Assembly (NCBI GenBank): GCA_029558955.1
Contig: JAKQCW010000336.1
Span: forward strand, 1 to 51,419
Direction of reading: 5' to 3'
Source of the DNA: Chloroflexota bacterium
GTDB taxonomy: Bacteria; Chloroflexota; Anaerolineae; JAAEKA01
Length of the DNA stretch: 51,419 nt
Shown: piece after piece, positions 23,821-31,835 of the stretch
Numbering within the stretch: position 1 is the first letter of the stretch
Layout: each line of letters starts with the position of its first letter
Program-made: the position numbers and the translations under genes
Notes under the pieces: generated by a model
What the model was told of the DNA's origin: nothing
Seen by the model: only the letters and a program-made list of their open reading frames with translations
The model's database searches: none

Positions 23821-25895
23821 CGCATGGGGATGCTTCGACGCCTGCGGTCGGCGCGACAGGCGACGGCGATCGCGTACACGTGCTGTTGGTGGCGTTGCTG
23901 TGCGCGGCGGCGGCTGCGCCGCTGCTCAAGCCGGGCTATTTTTGGGGCGCGCACGACGCGCGACACGATGTCTATTTCATCTTCGAGTATCTGCGCGGCG
24001 TCCAGGGGGGCGACTGGCTGGCCCGCTGGTCGCCCGACTTCTCCTGGGGCTACGGCTACCCCTTCTTCCTGATCTACGGGCCATTCACCTCCTTTTTGGG
24101 CGCGGTCCTGGTGGGTTTTTTGAACTTCGGCTACACGCAGGCGGTGGAGGCGCTCTTTGCGGCCGCGATCATCGTCTCCGGGCTGGCCATGTACGGCTTT
24201 GTGCGCTCCTGGCTGGGCCGCAACGCCGGTCTGGTCGCGGCCGTGGCCTACGTCTTCCTGCCCTACCGCCTGGTGGAGGTCTATGTGCGCGCCAGCCTGG
24301 CCGAATATGTCGCGCTGATGTGGCTGCCGCTGATCCTCTGGTCCGTCCGCGCCGCCTTCCAGGCGACTCGCCCCGTTGACCGTGCGTCGTCGGCCGGTCG
24401 CCATGCACCGTTTCTTCCCCTGCTGGCCGCGGCCCTCTCCTACGCCGGCCTGATGATCACCAGCAACCTGGTGGCGCTGATCTTCACGCCGCTGCTGGCG
24501 CTTTACTGCCTGCTGCTGCTGCTCAACCGCATCGACGAGGAGCAGCCGCTGCGCGGGCTGTCCAGGGAGTCGTTCTTTCCCCTGGTCGCCAACGTGATCC
24601 GGGTCAGCGCTGCGTCGGCCCTTGGGCTGTTGCTGGGCCTGTTGCTGAGCGCGTTTTTCTGGATGCCGGCGCTGAGCGAGGGCGGGCTGGTCAATCAGGA
24701 CCAGTGGTATGGCGGCTACTACGACCCGGAGCTGCACTTCGTCTACCCGCACCAACTGCTGGAGCCGGGCTGGGGCTTCGGCATCAGCCAGCCGGGGCCG
24801 GACGACGTGCAACAGGGCGCGTTGAGCTTTCAGTTGGGGGCAGCACCGCTGGCGCTGGCTGTCATCGCGCTGTTCGGCCTGGCTGCGATCCCAGCCGGGC
24901 GGCGGCGTGAGCTTTGGCTGCTGCTCTTGTGGCTGCTGCTGGCCATTTTCCTGATGCTGCCCATCTCGGCCTGGGCCTGGCGCAACGTCGGCTTTGTCAG
25001 CTTCGCCCAGTTCCCCTGGCGCTGGCTGATGATCGCTGCCCTGCCGCTGGCTGTGCTGGCCGGCAGCGCGGCCCTGCTGGGCGGCCGGCTGAGCCGCACC
25101 CTCTACCCGGAGGAGGAGCTTGGCCCCCCCAGCCGCGGCCTGCGTCAGCCCGGCGCGCCGGCCAACAACCGGCTCAACCTGGCCACCCTGCTGCTGGCGC
25201 TGCTGCTGATCTTGGGCAGCTATCCCTATTTGCGGGTCGAGACCATCGACCCCACGCCGCAGCAGGGGCCGGTCAGCCCGGCCGCGCTGATGCGTTTTCA
25301 GCAGAGCAGCAACGAGATGACCGGCGCGCCGCAATGGGTGGACCTCAGCCAGCGGCCCCTCTGGTCGGACATGGCCGAACTCTACGTGCAGGCCGACAAC
25401 CCGCCCCTGTCGCCCGACGCCAGCGCTGCGGAGATCGACGCGGCCATCGCCCGTCAGTTGGCGGCCGTCACCAGCAAGGTGGACTACCGGCTGATGCCGC
25501 AGAACGAGACGCTGGCGGTGTGGAGCGAGGAACTGGGCGCGGCGCATGAACGTCTGTGGGTGCACGCCGGCGCGCCCGGCCAGGAGATCGTCTTCAACAT
25601 CGCCTGGTTCCCTGGCTGGCGGGCCTATCTGCTGGGCGGCGAGACCGGGCCTGTGGTCGCCGAGCTGCCGCTGGCGCGCGAGGACGGGCCATTGGCCCGC
25701 ATCGTCGTGCCCGTGCCGGAAGGCGAGAACTATATCCTGCTGCGCTTCGAGGACACGCCGGTGCGCATCGTGGGCAAGGCCGTTACCGCCGTGGGGCTGC
25801 TGCTGTTGCTCGCCGTTGCGTTGGCCGGGCTGGTGTTCTGGCGTTGGCGGAGATCGGAAGGAAGGCCGGTTTCCCCGAGGAGATCGGGTTTCTGA
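23817..25895 (+). CDS. polytopic membrane protein, 6-pyruvoyl-tetrahydropterin-synthase-related family
   Basis: A 692-residue paralogue-type neighbour. After the first helix comes the loop GAHDARHDVYFIFEYLRGVQ, then RWSPDFSWGYGYPFFLIYGP, YVFLPYRLVEVYVRASLAEY, later PHQLLEPGWGFGISQPGPDD and FAQFPWRWLMIAALPLAVLA. These are the recurring motifs of this family, and the acidic HDA.HD pair resembles GT-C catalytic loops. A C-terminal extracytoplasmic beta domain (FNIAWFPGWRAYLLGG) like that of YfhO proteins and one last helix close it. It likely handles lipid-linked sugars for the surface glycan. Three bases separate it from the Nudix gene. Confidence 0.82.
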   Translation: MTHGDASTPAVGATGDGDRVHVLLVALLCAAAAAPLLKPGYFWGAHDARHDVYFIFEYLRGVQGGDWLARWSPDFSWGYGYPFFLIYGPFTSFLGAVLVGFLNFGYTQAVEALFAAAIIVSGLAMYGFVRSWLGRNAGLVAAVAYVFLPYRLVEVYVRASLAEYVALMWLPLILWSVRAAFQATRPVDRASSAGRHAPFLPLLAAALSYAGLMITSNLVALIFTPLLALYCLLLLLNRIDEEQPLRGLSRESFFPLVANVIRVSAASALGLLLGLLLSAFFWMPALSEGGLVNQDQWYGGYYDPELHFVYPHQLLEPGWGFGISQPGPDDVQQGALSFQLGAAPLALAVIALFGLAAIPAGRRRELWLLLLWLLLAIFLMLPISAWAWRNVGFVSFAQFPWRWLMIAALPLAVLAGSAALLGGRLSRTLYPEEELGPPSRGLRQPGAPANNRLNLATLLLALLLILGSYPYLRVETIDPTPQQGPVSPAALMRFQQSSNEMTGAPQWVDLSQRPLWSDMAELYVQADNPPLSPDASAAEIDAAIARQLAAVTSKVDYRLMPQNETLAVWSEELGAAHERLWVHAGAPGQEIVFNIAWFPGWRAYLLGGETGPVVAELPLAREDGPLARIVVPVPEGENYILLRFEDTPVRIVGKAVTAVGLLLLLAVALAGLVFWRWRRSEGRPVSPRRSGF

Positions 25896-25898
25896 GCC

Positions 25899-26498
25899 AT
25901 GTCCATGATCGACGAATCTGAGATCAACGCCCTCGCCATCGGGTATGGCCAGCCGCTGCAGCGCCATGTGGTGTGCGAGATCGGCGAAGAGCTGTTCGTG
26001 ACCCGTTTCATGCGGGTCAGCGACCGGCGCGGCGAGGTGGCGCTGGCCATCGAGCGGCCCAACGGCGCGCTGCTGCTGCACCGCAAGGCGCACTACGCGG
26101 CCGAGCATGTTCGCCTGCCCACCGGCGGCGTCAACCTGGGCGAGCCGGTGCTGACGGCCGTGTTGCGTGAGACGAGCGAGGAGACCGGTCTGGAGGTGGC
26201 CGTGCAGCGTTTCCTGGCGGTGATCGAGTACACCTTGTGCTTCGACGCCATCCGCCTGCCCTTCGTCACCTATCTTTTTCATCTGCGCGAGACCGGCGGC
26301 CGGCTCAACGCCAACGACGGCGAGGCGGCCGCCTTCAGCGAATGCCAGCCGGCCGAGTTGCCCGCCATCGCCGCCACCCTGCGCGCAATCCCTGGCCAGC
26401 GCGGCTACTGGGGCCGCTGGCGCGCCATCGCGCACGAAGTTGCGTCCGAGTGTTTCAAGCACAGCAGCAACGCGCCGGCAGGATTACGTGAACGGTAA
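25899..26498 (+). CDS. Nudix hydrolase
   Basis: A 199-residue protein with a full Nudix box, GGVNLGEPVLTAVLRETSEE followed by TGLE (GX5EX7REUXEEXGU), which binds Mg2+ and hydrolyses a nucleoside diphosphate linked to another group. Substrate unknown; a nucleotide sugar would suit the neighbours. The C-terminus is unusual: the last codons and the TAA stop come from the heptamer repeat that follows (reading LRER-stop), so the repeat has probably replaced or trimmed the original end. Confidence 0.9.
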   Translation: MSMIDESEINALAIGYGQPLQRHVVCEIGEELFVTRFMRVSDRRGEVALAIERPNGALLLHRKAHYAAEHVRLPTGGVNLGEPVLTAVLRETSEETGLEVAVQRFLAVIEYTLCFDAIRLPFVTYLFHLRETGGRLNANDGEAAAFSECQPAELPAIAATLRAIPGQRGYWGRWRAIAHEVASECFKHSSNAPAGLRER

Positions 26499-26671
26499 AC
26501 GGTGAACGGTGAACGGTGAACGGTGAACGGTGAACGGTGAACGGTGAACGGTGAACGGTAAACGGTGAACGGTGAACGGTAAACGGTAAACGGTGAACGG
26601 TGAACGGTGAACGGTGAACGGTGAACGGTGAACGGTGAACGGTGAACGGTGAACGGTGAACGGTGAACGGT
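26489..26671. repeat. CGGTGAA heptamer array, about 26 copies
   Basis: An almost pure array of CGGTGAA with a few CGGTAAA variants. It starts inside the last codons of the Nudix gene and supplies its stop codon. Confidence 0.97.
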
Positions 26672-26872
26672 AACTCGTAACCCGTAACCCGGAATCCGGA
26701 GAGTCTTCCCGCCATTCCGGTTACGCATTACGCATCACGCATCACCCATCCCAAAGACACCTCCCGCCATTCCGGTTACGCATTACGCATCACGCATTAC
26801 GCATCAGCCATCCCAAAGACACCTCCCGCAAATCCGGTTACGAGTTACGAGTTACGCATCCCGCATCACGCC
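26671..26872. repeat. TACGCAT/TAACTCG heptamers in about 60-bp higher-order units
   Basis: After a few TAACTCG/TAACCCG 7-mers, three copies of an approximately 60-bp unit follow (CCTCCCGCCATTCCGG, then TACGCAT heptamers, then CATCCCAAAGACA). The last copy ends at the base before the next start codon. No gene and no promoter seen in it. Confidence 0.9.
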
Positions 26873-28681
26873 ATGACCCGCATCCGCCGCCATTTCGACC
26901 GTGAATTGATCCTGTTGTTCGTGCTGTCGGCCTTTGTGCTGGCCCCGCTGACCAGCCCGGGCTATTTCTTCGACGCGCACGACGCCGATCACTCGGTCTT
27001 CTTCCTGGTGGAGTTCGACAAGGCGATCCGCGACGGCGCGCTTTGGCCGCGCTGGGGGCCGGACCACGCCCTGGGCTATGGCTATCCGCTCTGGCTGCTC
27101 TATGCGCCGCTGGCCTATTACGTGGCCGAGGGCTTTCATCTGTTGGGCCTGGGCTTCACCGCCGCGGTCAAGGGGGCCTGGGCGTTGGGCTTGCTCTTCG
27201 GCGGCTGGGGCATGTTCCTGCTGCTGCGCCGCTGGTTTGGCCGCGGGCCGGCCGGGCGAGCGGCCGCGCTGGTGGGCGGTCTGCTCTACGTCTATGCGCC
27301 CTACCATCTGTTGAACATCACCGTGCGCGCGGCCTTTGCCGAGTTCAGCGCGCTGGCCTGGTTCCCTTGGGTGCTGCTGGCGTTCGACCGGACGGTCAGC
27401 CCCGGGGACGCCGACAGACCGTGGCGCGCCGTTGCCTTGGCGGCGCTGGCCTATGGAGGGCTGCTGCTGACGCATCCCGGCACGATCCTGTTGTTCACGC
27501 CGCTGCTGCTGGTCTGGCTGCTCTTTGCCTGGCTGCGACGCGGCCTGCTGGAGGGCTGGCCGTGGGCCGAGCTGGGGCGCTGCGCGCTGCGCGTGGCAGC
27601 AGGTGGGCTGCTGGCCGTGGGGCTGGCCGCGATCTTTTTGCTGCCCATGCTGCTGGAACAGCGCTACATCCTCCAGGAGCAGTGGGTGCAGGGCAGCTAC
27701 GGCTACCGCGGCCACTTCGTCTATCTGAGCCAACTGCTGGACCCCTTCTGGGGCTACGGCTTTTCGGACGACCTGACCGGCCCCAACGATGGCTTGAGCT
27801 TTCAACTGGGCATCGTGGGCGTGGTGTTGGCGCTGACCGCGGCCGTGGTGGGCCTGCGGCGCGGGCGGCCGCAGCGGGGCGTGACCGGCTTCTTTCTCGC
27901 GGCTACGCTGGCCAGCCTGGCCATGATGCTGCCGCTGGCCCAGCCGCTCTGGGACGCCGTCGGCCCGGCCGCGCTGATCCAATTTCCCTGGCGGCTGCTG
28001 GGCATCGCCAGCCTGGGGCTGGCCATTTTGGGCGGCGCGGCCGTGGCCAGCCTGCTCTGGCCGGTCGCCGACGCGCCCAACACGACCGTCGTCCACAACA
28101 CCCAGGCGCCGGGCGCGACGATTCTCGCCCTGACCGCGGTGCTGGCCAGCCTGGCCTTTACCCTGCCGCAGTACACCGATATCGAGCCCATCGACGAGAG
28201 CGCGCTGTCGATCATTCGTTTCGAGACCACCTACCCGGAGATGATCGGCCGCACGGTTTTCACCGAAGAGCCCTTCACCGACACGCCGCTGGTGGCCCAG
28301 TATCTGGCCGGCCAGCCGCTGGAGAAGGTTGTGACGCTGGCCGGCGACGCTGAGGTGAGCGACATCGACGTGCGCGGCGCATCGGTGCGCGCCCAGGTGG
28401 ACGCTGCCGGCCCGGCCACCGTGCTCTTCCGCACCTACGACTTTCCTGGCTGGCGTGCTACAATAGACGGCCAACGGGTTCCCCATCGCACCCAGCCGCC
28501 CTATGGCCTGATCGCGCTGGACGTGCCGGCCGGCCAGCATCAGGTGGCCATCCGCCATGGCACGACCCCTGTGCGCACGGCGGGCGCGCTGATCTCGGCG
28601 TTGAGCCTGGCAGCGGCGGCGGTGTTGTTCTTTTGGCCGCTGCGCCGCGCCCGATCGGGCGGGACGCCCTCCCGACGGTGA
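26873..28681 (+). CDS. polytopic membrane protein, 6-pyruvoyl-tetrahydropterin-synthase-related family
   Basis: A 602-residue membrane protein related to the gene at 23.8 kb: DAHDADHSVFFLVEFDKAIR after the first helix, RWGPDHALGYGYPLWLLYAP, YVYAPYHLLNITVRAAFAEF, LLDPFWGYGFSDDLTGPND, IQFPWRLLGIASLGLAI, then an extracytoplasmic beta domain (FRTYDFPGWRATIDGQ) and one last helix. The HDADH motif parallels HDARHD in the relative. It starts directly after a heptamer tract with no Shine-Dalgarno, so translation is leaderless or unusual. Probably transfers or flips glycans at the membrane. Confidence 0.82.
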   Translation: MTRIRRHFDRELILLFVLSAFVLAPLTSPGYFFDAHDADHSVFFLVEFDKAIRDGALWPRWGPDHALGYGYPLWLLYAPLAYYVAEGFHLLGLGFTAAVKGAWALGLLFGGWGMFLLLRRWFGRGPAGRAAALVGGLLYVYAPYHLLNITVRAAFAEFSALAWFPWVLLAFDRTVSPGDADRPWRAVALAALAYGGLLLTHPGTILLFTPLLLVWLLFAWLRRGLLEGWPWAELGRCALRVAAGGLLAVGLAAIFLLPMLLEQRYILQEQWVQGSYGYRGHFVYLSQLLDPFWGYGFSDDLTGPNDGLSFQLGIVGVVLALTAAVVGLRRGRPQRGVTGFFLAATLASLAMMLPLAQPLWDAVGPAALIQFPWRLLGIASLGLAILGGAAVASLLWPVADAPNTTVVHNTQAPGATILALTAVLASLAFTLPQYTDIEPIDESALSIIRFETTYPEMIGRTVFTEEPFTDTPLVAQYLAGQPLEKVVTLAGDAEVSDIDVRGASVRAQVDAAGPATVLFRTYDFPGWRATIDGQRVPHRTQPPYGLIALDVPAGQHQVAIRHGTTPVRTAGALISALSLAAAAVLFFWPLRRARSGGTPSRR

Positions 28682-28722
28682 GCGCAGAATCGCACAGTTA
28701 GCCAATCGCCAAACTATCGACC

Positions 28723-30117
28723 ATGACGACCCCTCCTGAACTTTCTCCTGATCTGCGGCCGGTGCGCTATTGTCCCAACTGCGGGCAACGGGTGGCGCAG
28801 AAGGCTGAAGATTGCTTTATGTGCGGCCAGGACCTACGCGCGGGCCAGCGCCGAGAGTTTTCGCTGCCCGTGCGTGACCTGTTGATGATTCTGGTGGTGC
28901 TGGGCGTGGCCTATCTCTGGTGGACGCGCAGCGGGCAGAGCGTCGATGTGGCAGCAGAGCCGTCGCCCGCGGCCACCATCGCAGCAACGCCGCCGCGAGC
29001 TGTTCCTGCTGTCGTGCCAGCCACCCCTGCGCCGGAGCTGCCCCTGGCCACGCAGCCGCCGCTGACGACAACGCTGGCCCTGACCGTCACCCCGGCGATC
29101 ACCGTCACCGCGCCGCTGACCCCCACGGCCACCCCTACGCCCATCATCTACACCGTGGTCAGCGGCGACAATGTCAACAAGATCGCCGCCCGCTACGGCA
29201 TCAGCGTGCGCGATCTGATGGCCGCCAACAACATGAGCAGCGATCTGCTGCAGGTCGATGACAAGCTGATCATCCCCACAGCCGGCAGCGGCAGTGAGGT
29301 CGTCGCGTCCACGCCCACGCCTGTGGTGTATATGGTCAAGCGCGGCGACAATGTCAACCTGATCGCGGCGCGCTATGGCGTCACCGTGCGGGATCTGATG
29401 GCTATCAACGCCATGAGCAGCGACATCTTGCAGATCGGCCAGGCTCTGATCATCCCGCGCGGCGATCTGCCGCGCGGCCCCGATGGCCTGCCCATCCTCA
29501 CGCCGACGCCCACCCCCAAGAGCGCGATCTATCTGGTGGTGGTGCGGGCCGGCGATACCATCGAATCTATCGCCAAACGGCTGGGCAGCTCGGTGGAGGC
29601 CATCGTCGACTTCAACGACACTATCCAAAACGCGGACACCATCATCCGGCCGGGTGAGCAGGTGATCGTGCCGGTGGGCACCATCACCGCCACCTTGACG
29701 CTGCAATCGGCCAGCGGTCCGACCTCCACCCCGGTGCCGACGCCGACGGCGACGCCGGGGCCGGCCCATGCCGCGCCGCAGTTGTTGACGCCGCTGGATG
29801 GCGCCACTGTCACCGGGGAGACGGTGCTGCTGCAATGGCTGTCGGTGGGCGCATTGGGTCCGACCGAGGTCTACGTGGTGCGGGTGACGCCCAACGGCCG
29901 GACGGGCGACGAGTTCACGGCCACTACCATCGGCGCCAGCTATCGCATCCCCAACGAGTGGCTGGTGAAGGAGAGTGAGCGGGGCAACCGCTTCACGTGG
30001 AGCGTGCAGGTGGCCCGCGATGTGCGCACCCTGGCCGGCGACGTGACCGGCCTGCTGGCGACCAGTCCCCCCAGCCGCCCCCGTTCATTTCGCTGGACCG
30101 CGCCCGCGGGTGAATGA
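28723..30117 (+). CDS. zinc-ribbon, single-TM protein with three LysM domains
   Basis: A 464-residue membrane-anchored protein. Residues 17-34 form a zinc ribbon (CPNCGQRV...CFMCGQDL), cytoplasmic. A single transmembrane helix at about 50-65 (LLMILVVLGVAYLWW) is followed by a Pro/Thr linker. LysM domains are at about 142-185 (VVSGDNVNKIAARYGISVRD), 205-248 (VKRGDNVNLIAARYGVTVRD) and 268-320 (VRAGDTIESIAKRLGSSVEA). The C-terminal about 110 residues look like a fibronectin-like beta domain (PLDGATVTGETVLLQW...RFTWSVQVARD). LysM binds N-acetylglucosamine polymers, so it probably links the membrane to wall or sheath glycan. Confidence 0.88.
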   Translation: MTTPPELSPDLRPVRYCPNCGQRVAQKAEDCFMCGQDLRAGQRREFSLPVRDLLMILVVLGVAYLWWTRSGQSVDVAAEPSPAATIAATPPRAVPAVVPATPAPELPLATQPPLTTTLALTVTPAITVTAPLTPTATPTPIIYTVVSGDNVNKIAARYGISVRDLMAANNMSSDLLQVDDKLIIPTAGSGSEVVASTPTPVVYMVKRGDNVNLIAARYGVTVRDLMAINAMSSDILQIGQALIIPRGDLPRGPDGLPILTPTPTPKSAIYLVVVRAGDTIESIAKRLGSSVEAIVDFNDTIQNADTIIRPGEQVIVPVGTITATLTLQSASGPTSTPVPTPTATPGPAHAAPQLLTPLDGATVTGETVLLQWLSVGALGPTEVYVVRVTPNGRTGDEFTATTIGASYRIPNEWLVKESERGNRFTWSVQVARDVRTLAGDVTGLLATSPPSRPRSFRWTAPAGE

Positions 30118-30141
30118 GATTCGGTGGTGAATGGGAAGCAT

Positions 30142-30160
30142 CGGTGAATGGAATTCACCG
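30142..30160. repeat. 8-bp hairpin between convergent genes
   Basis: CGGTGAAT-GGA-ATTCACCG. The arms match the heptamer family CGGTGAA, here inverted. The rest of the 150-bp convergent gap (30118-30268) holds GC-rich hairpin material and no gene. Confidence 0.6.
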
Positions 30161-30268
30161 GCTGAAAGCACGAAGGCCCCTCAGGGCCTGGGGGAGGATT
30201 CCCAGCGGCTGAGGCCGCTTGGTGCTGTCAGCCGGGGATTTCCAATCCCTGGGCATCCCTGGCCTCCC

Positions 30269-30829
30269 TCACGCAACCGGCCGCGCCGCGGGCGGCACAT
30301 AGACCAGGTGCAGGTCGTACTCCCCCGCCTGGCCATGGTCGCCCATGCTGACCTGCCAGACGCCGGCCGGCGGCAGGGTGTTCTGATGATCGTAGATGCG
30401 CAGCTTCTCCAGCGTGGCGTCGTCCTGTCCCAGCGCCGAGAGCAGGGCCAGGATAGGCCCGCCGTGGGTGAACAGGGCCACCGGTCCGGCCGCGGCGTTG
30501 GCAGTGATCTCCTGCCAGAGCTGCTGGACCAAAGGCAGGGCGCGGGCCAGGACGATCTCCTTGTTCTCGTGCGGCTGCCACTCGTGCAGGCCATCGGCCA
30601 CCTCCAAGGGCGCGCCAGTGACGGCCGAGACGATCTGCGCCGTGTGCAGGCAACGCTCCAGCGGGCTGGTGAACAGCCGCTGCACGCCGGCGGGCTGCAA
30701 GAACGCGGCCAGCCCCTGCGCCTCCTCCAACCCCTGCGGGCTGAGCGGCGGGCCGGGCGGGACAAAATAGGGAATATCGGTGCGACTCCAGTCGGGAGTG
30801 GCGTGACGGATCAAAAAGAGTTTCGACAT
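30269..30829 (-). CDS. histidine phosphatase (phosphoglycerate mutase-like)
   Basis: A 186-residue protein of the histidine phosphatase superfamily. LFLIRHATPDW carries the RH motif (phospho-acceptor His9). FTSPLERCLHTAQIV, LHEWQPHENKE and the second catalytic His in ALFTHGG are in the usual order. The ATG at 30829 was preferred over an in-frame upstream start (30865) because the domain begins there and the promoter -10 overlaps the upstream part. The substrate may be a sugar phosphate or another phosphomonoester; it is not predictable from sequence. Confidence 0.88.
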   Translation of the reverse strand: MSKLFLIRHATPDWSRTDIPYFVPPGPPLSPQGLEEAQGLAAFLQPAGVQRLFTSPLERCLHTAQIVSAVTGAPLEVADGLHEWQPHENKEIVLARALPLVQQLWQEITANAAAGPVALFTHGGPILALLSALGQDDATLEKLRIYDHQNTLPPAGVWQVSMGDHGQAGEYDLHLVYVPPAARPVA

Positions 30830-30836
30830 GCCCGAG

Positions 30837-30865
30837 ATTATAGCGGCTTCGGCTGCCAGCGCCAA
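30837..30865 (-). promoter_or_regulatory. promoter of the histidine phosphatase, probably leaderless
   Basis: Minus strand -35 TTGGCG (30865-30860), 17-bp spacer, -10 TATAAT (30842-30837), which ends 7 bases before the ATG. Confidence 0.65.
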
Positions 30866-30882
30866 ACAGGGCCTGCCGCAGG

Positions 30883-30911
30883 TTGCATCACCAGCCTGAA
30901 CGTGCTAGAAT
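30883..30911 (+). promoter_or_regulatory. promoter of the alpha/beta hydrolase
   Basis: -35 TTGCAT (30883-30888), 17-bp spacer, -10 TAGAAT (30906-30911). Divergent from the phosphatase promoter 17 bp away. Confidence 0.6.
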
Positions 30912-30956
30912 CGCTGCGACCGATCGTTCAAGCCGCCCATCCACCTTGAGGAGACC

Positions 30957-31727
30957 ATGCCCCGCATCACCCTCGACAGCCAATCGCTCTTCTATCGTCT
31001 CAGCGCCAACGACCTGACCGGCCGCCGGCCGCCGCTGTTGCTGCTCCACGGCGCCGGCGGCACGCACATGCACTGGCCAGCCGCCCTGCGGCGCTTGCCC
31101 GATTGGAATGTCTACGCGCTGGACCTGCCCGGCCACGGCAAGTCGGGCGGGCCAGGCCGCGACAGCATCGCCGCCTATTGCCAGGTGGTCTACCGCGTCG
31201 TGCAGGCGCTGGAACTGGAGCGGATCGTGCTGGTTGGCCACTCCATGGGCGGCGCGATCGCCCAGGAATTCGCGCTGCACTACCCCGGCCGGCTGGCGGG
31301 CCTGGTGCTGGTGGGCACAGGCGCCCGGCTGCGGGTTGCGCCGTCCATCCTGGAGGGCATCCGCAGCGATTTTCCGGCCGCCGCGCGCGCCATCACCGAT
31401 GGGGTGCATGCGCCCGACGCGCCGGCCCAGCTCAAGCGCATCTACTTGCAGCGCTACATGGAAAATGACCCGCAGGTGCTGTACGACGACTTCTACGCCT
31501 GCGATCAGTTCGACCGCCGCGCCGATGTGGCCCGCATCGAGACGCCGACGCTGGTGGTGTGCGGCAGCGCCGATGCCATGACGCCGCCCAAGTTCAGCCA
31601 GTCGTTGGTGCAAAGCCTGCCTGACGCCCACCTGACGCTCATCCTCGGCGCCGGCCACATGGTCGCGCTGGAAGCGCCCGAAGGAACCACGGCCGCGGTG
31701 GAGGCGTTTCTGAAACGCCTGGCGTGA
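30957..31727 (+). CDS. alpha/beta hydrolase
   Basis: A 256-residue alpha/beta-hydrolase. Oxyanion-hole segment LLLLHGAGGTHMHW, nucleophile elbow GHSMGG (Ser96), and the His of GAGHMVALEAPE near the C-terminus are visible; the acidic residue is probably in VVCGSADAMTPP. GAGGAG precedes the ATG. The substrate is unknown; members include esterases and lactonases. Confidence 0.9.
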   Translation: MPRITLDSQSLFYRLSANDLTGRRPPLLLLHGAGGTHMHWPAALRRLPDWNVYALDLPGHGKSGGPGRDSIAAYCQVVYRVVQALELERIVLVGHSMGGAIAQEFALHYPGRLAGLVLVGTGARLRVAPSILEGIRSDFPAAARAITDGVHAPDAPAQLKRIYLQRYMENDPQVLYDDFYACDQFDRRADVARIETPTLVVCGSADAMTPPKFSQSLVQSLPDAHLTLILGAGHMVALEAPEGTTAAVEAFLKRLA

Positions 31728-31835
31728 ATCGGGGCCGGAGATCGCGGCTGGCCCGCGCCGCCGTCGCTTCTCACAGGCCCCAAGCCGCCCCACTCTCGCC
31801 CAAGCCAAAGCTACCCCAGCATCACCGGAGACCCC

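Noticed and set aside
23688..26462. 924-residue open frame on the minus strand
   Set aside because: It is antisense to two well-supported membrane genes and the Nudix gene, as expected in very GC-rich DNA.
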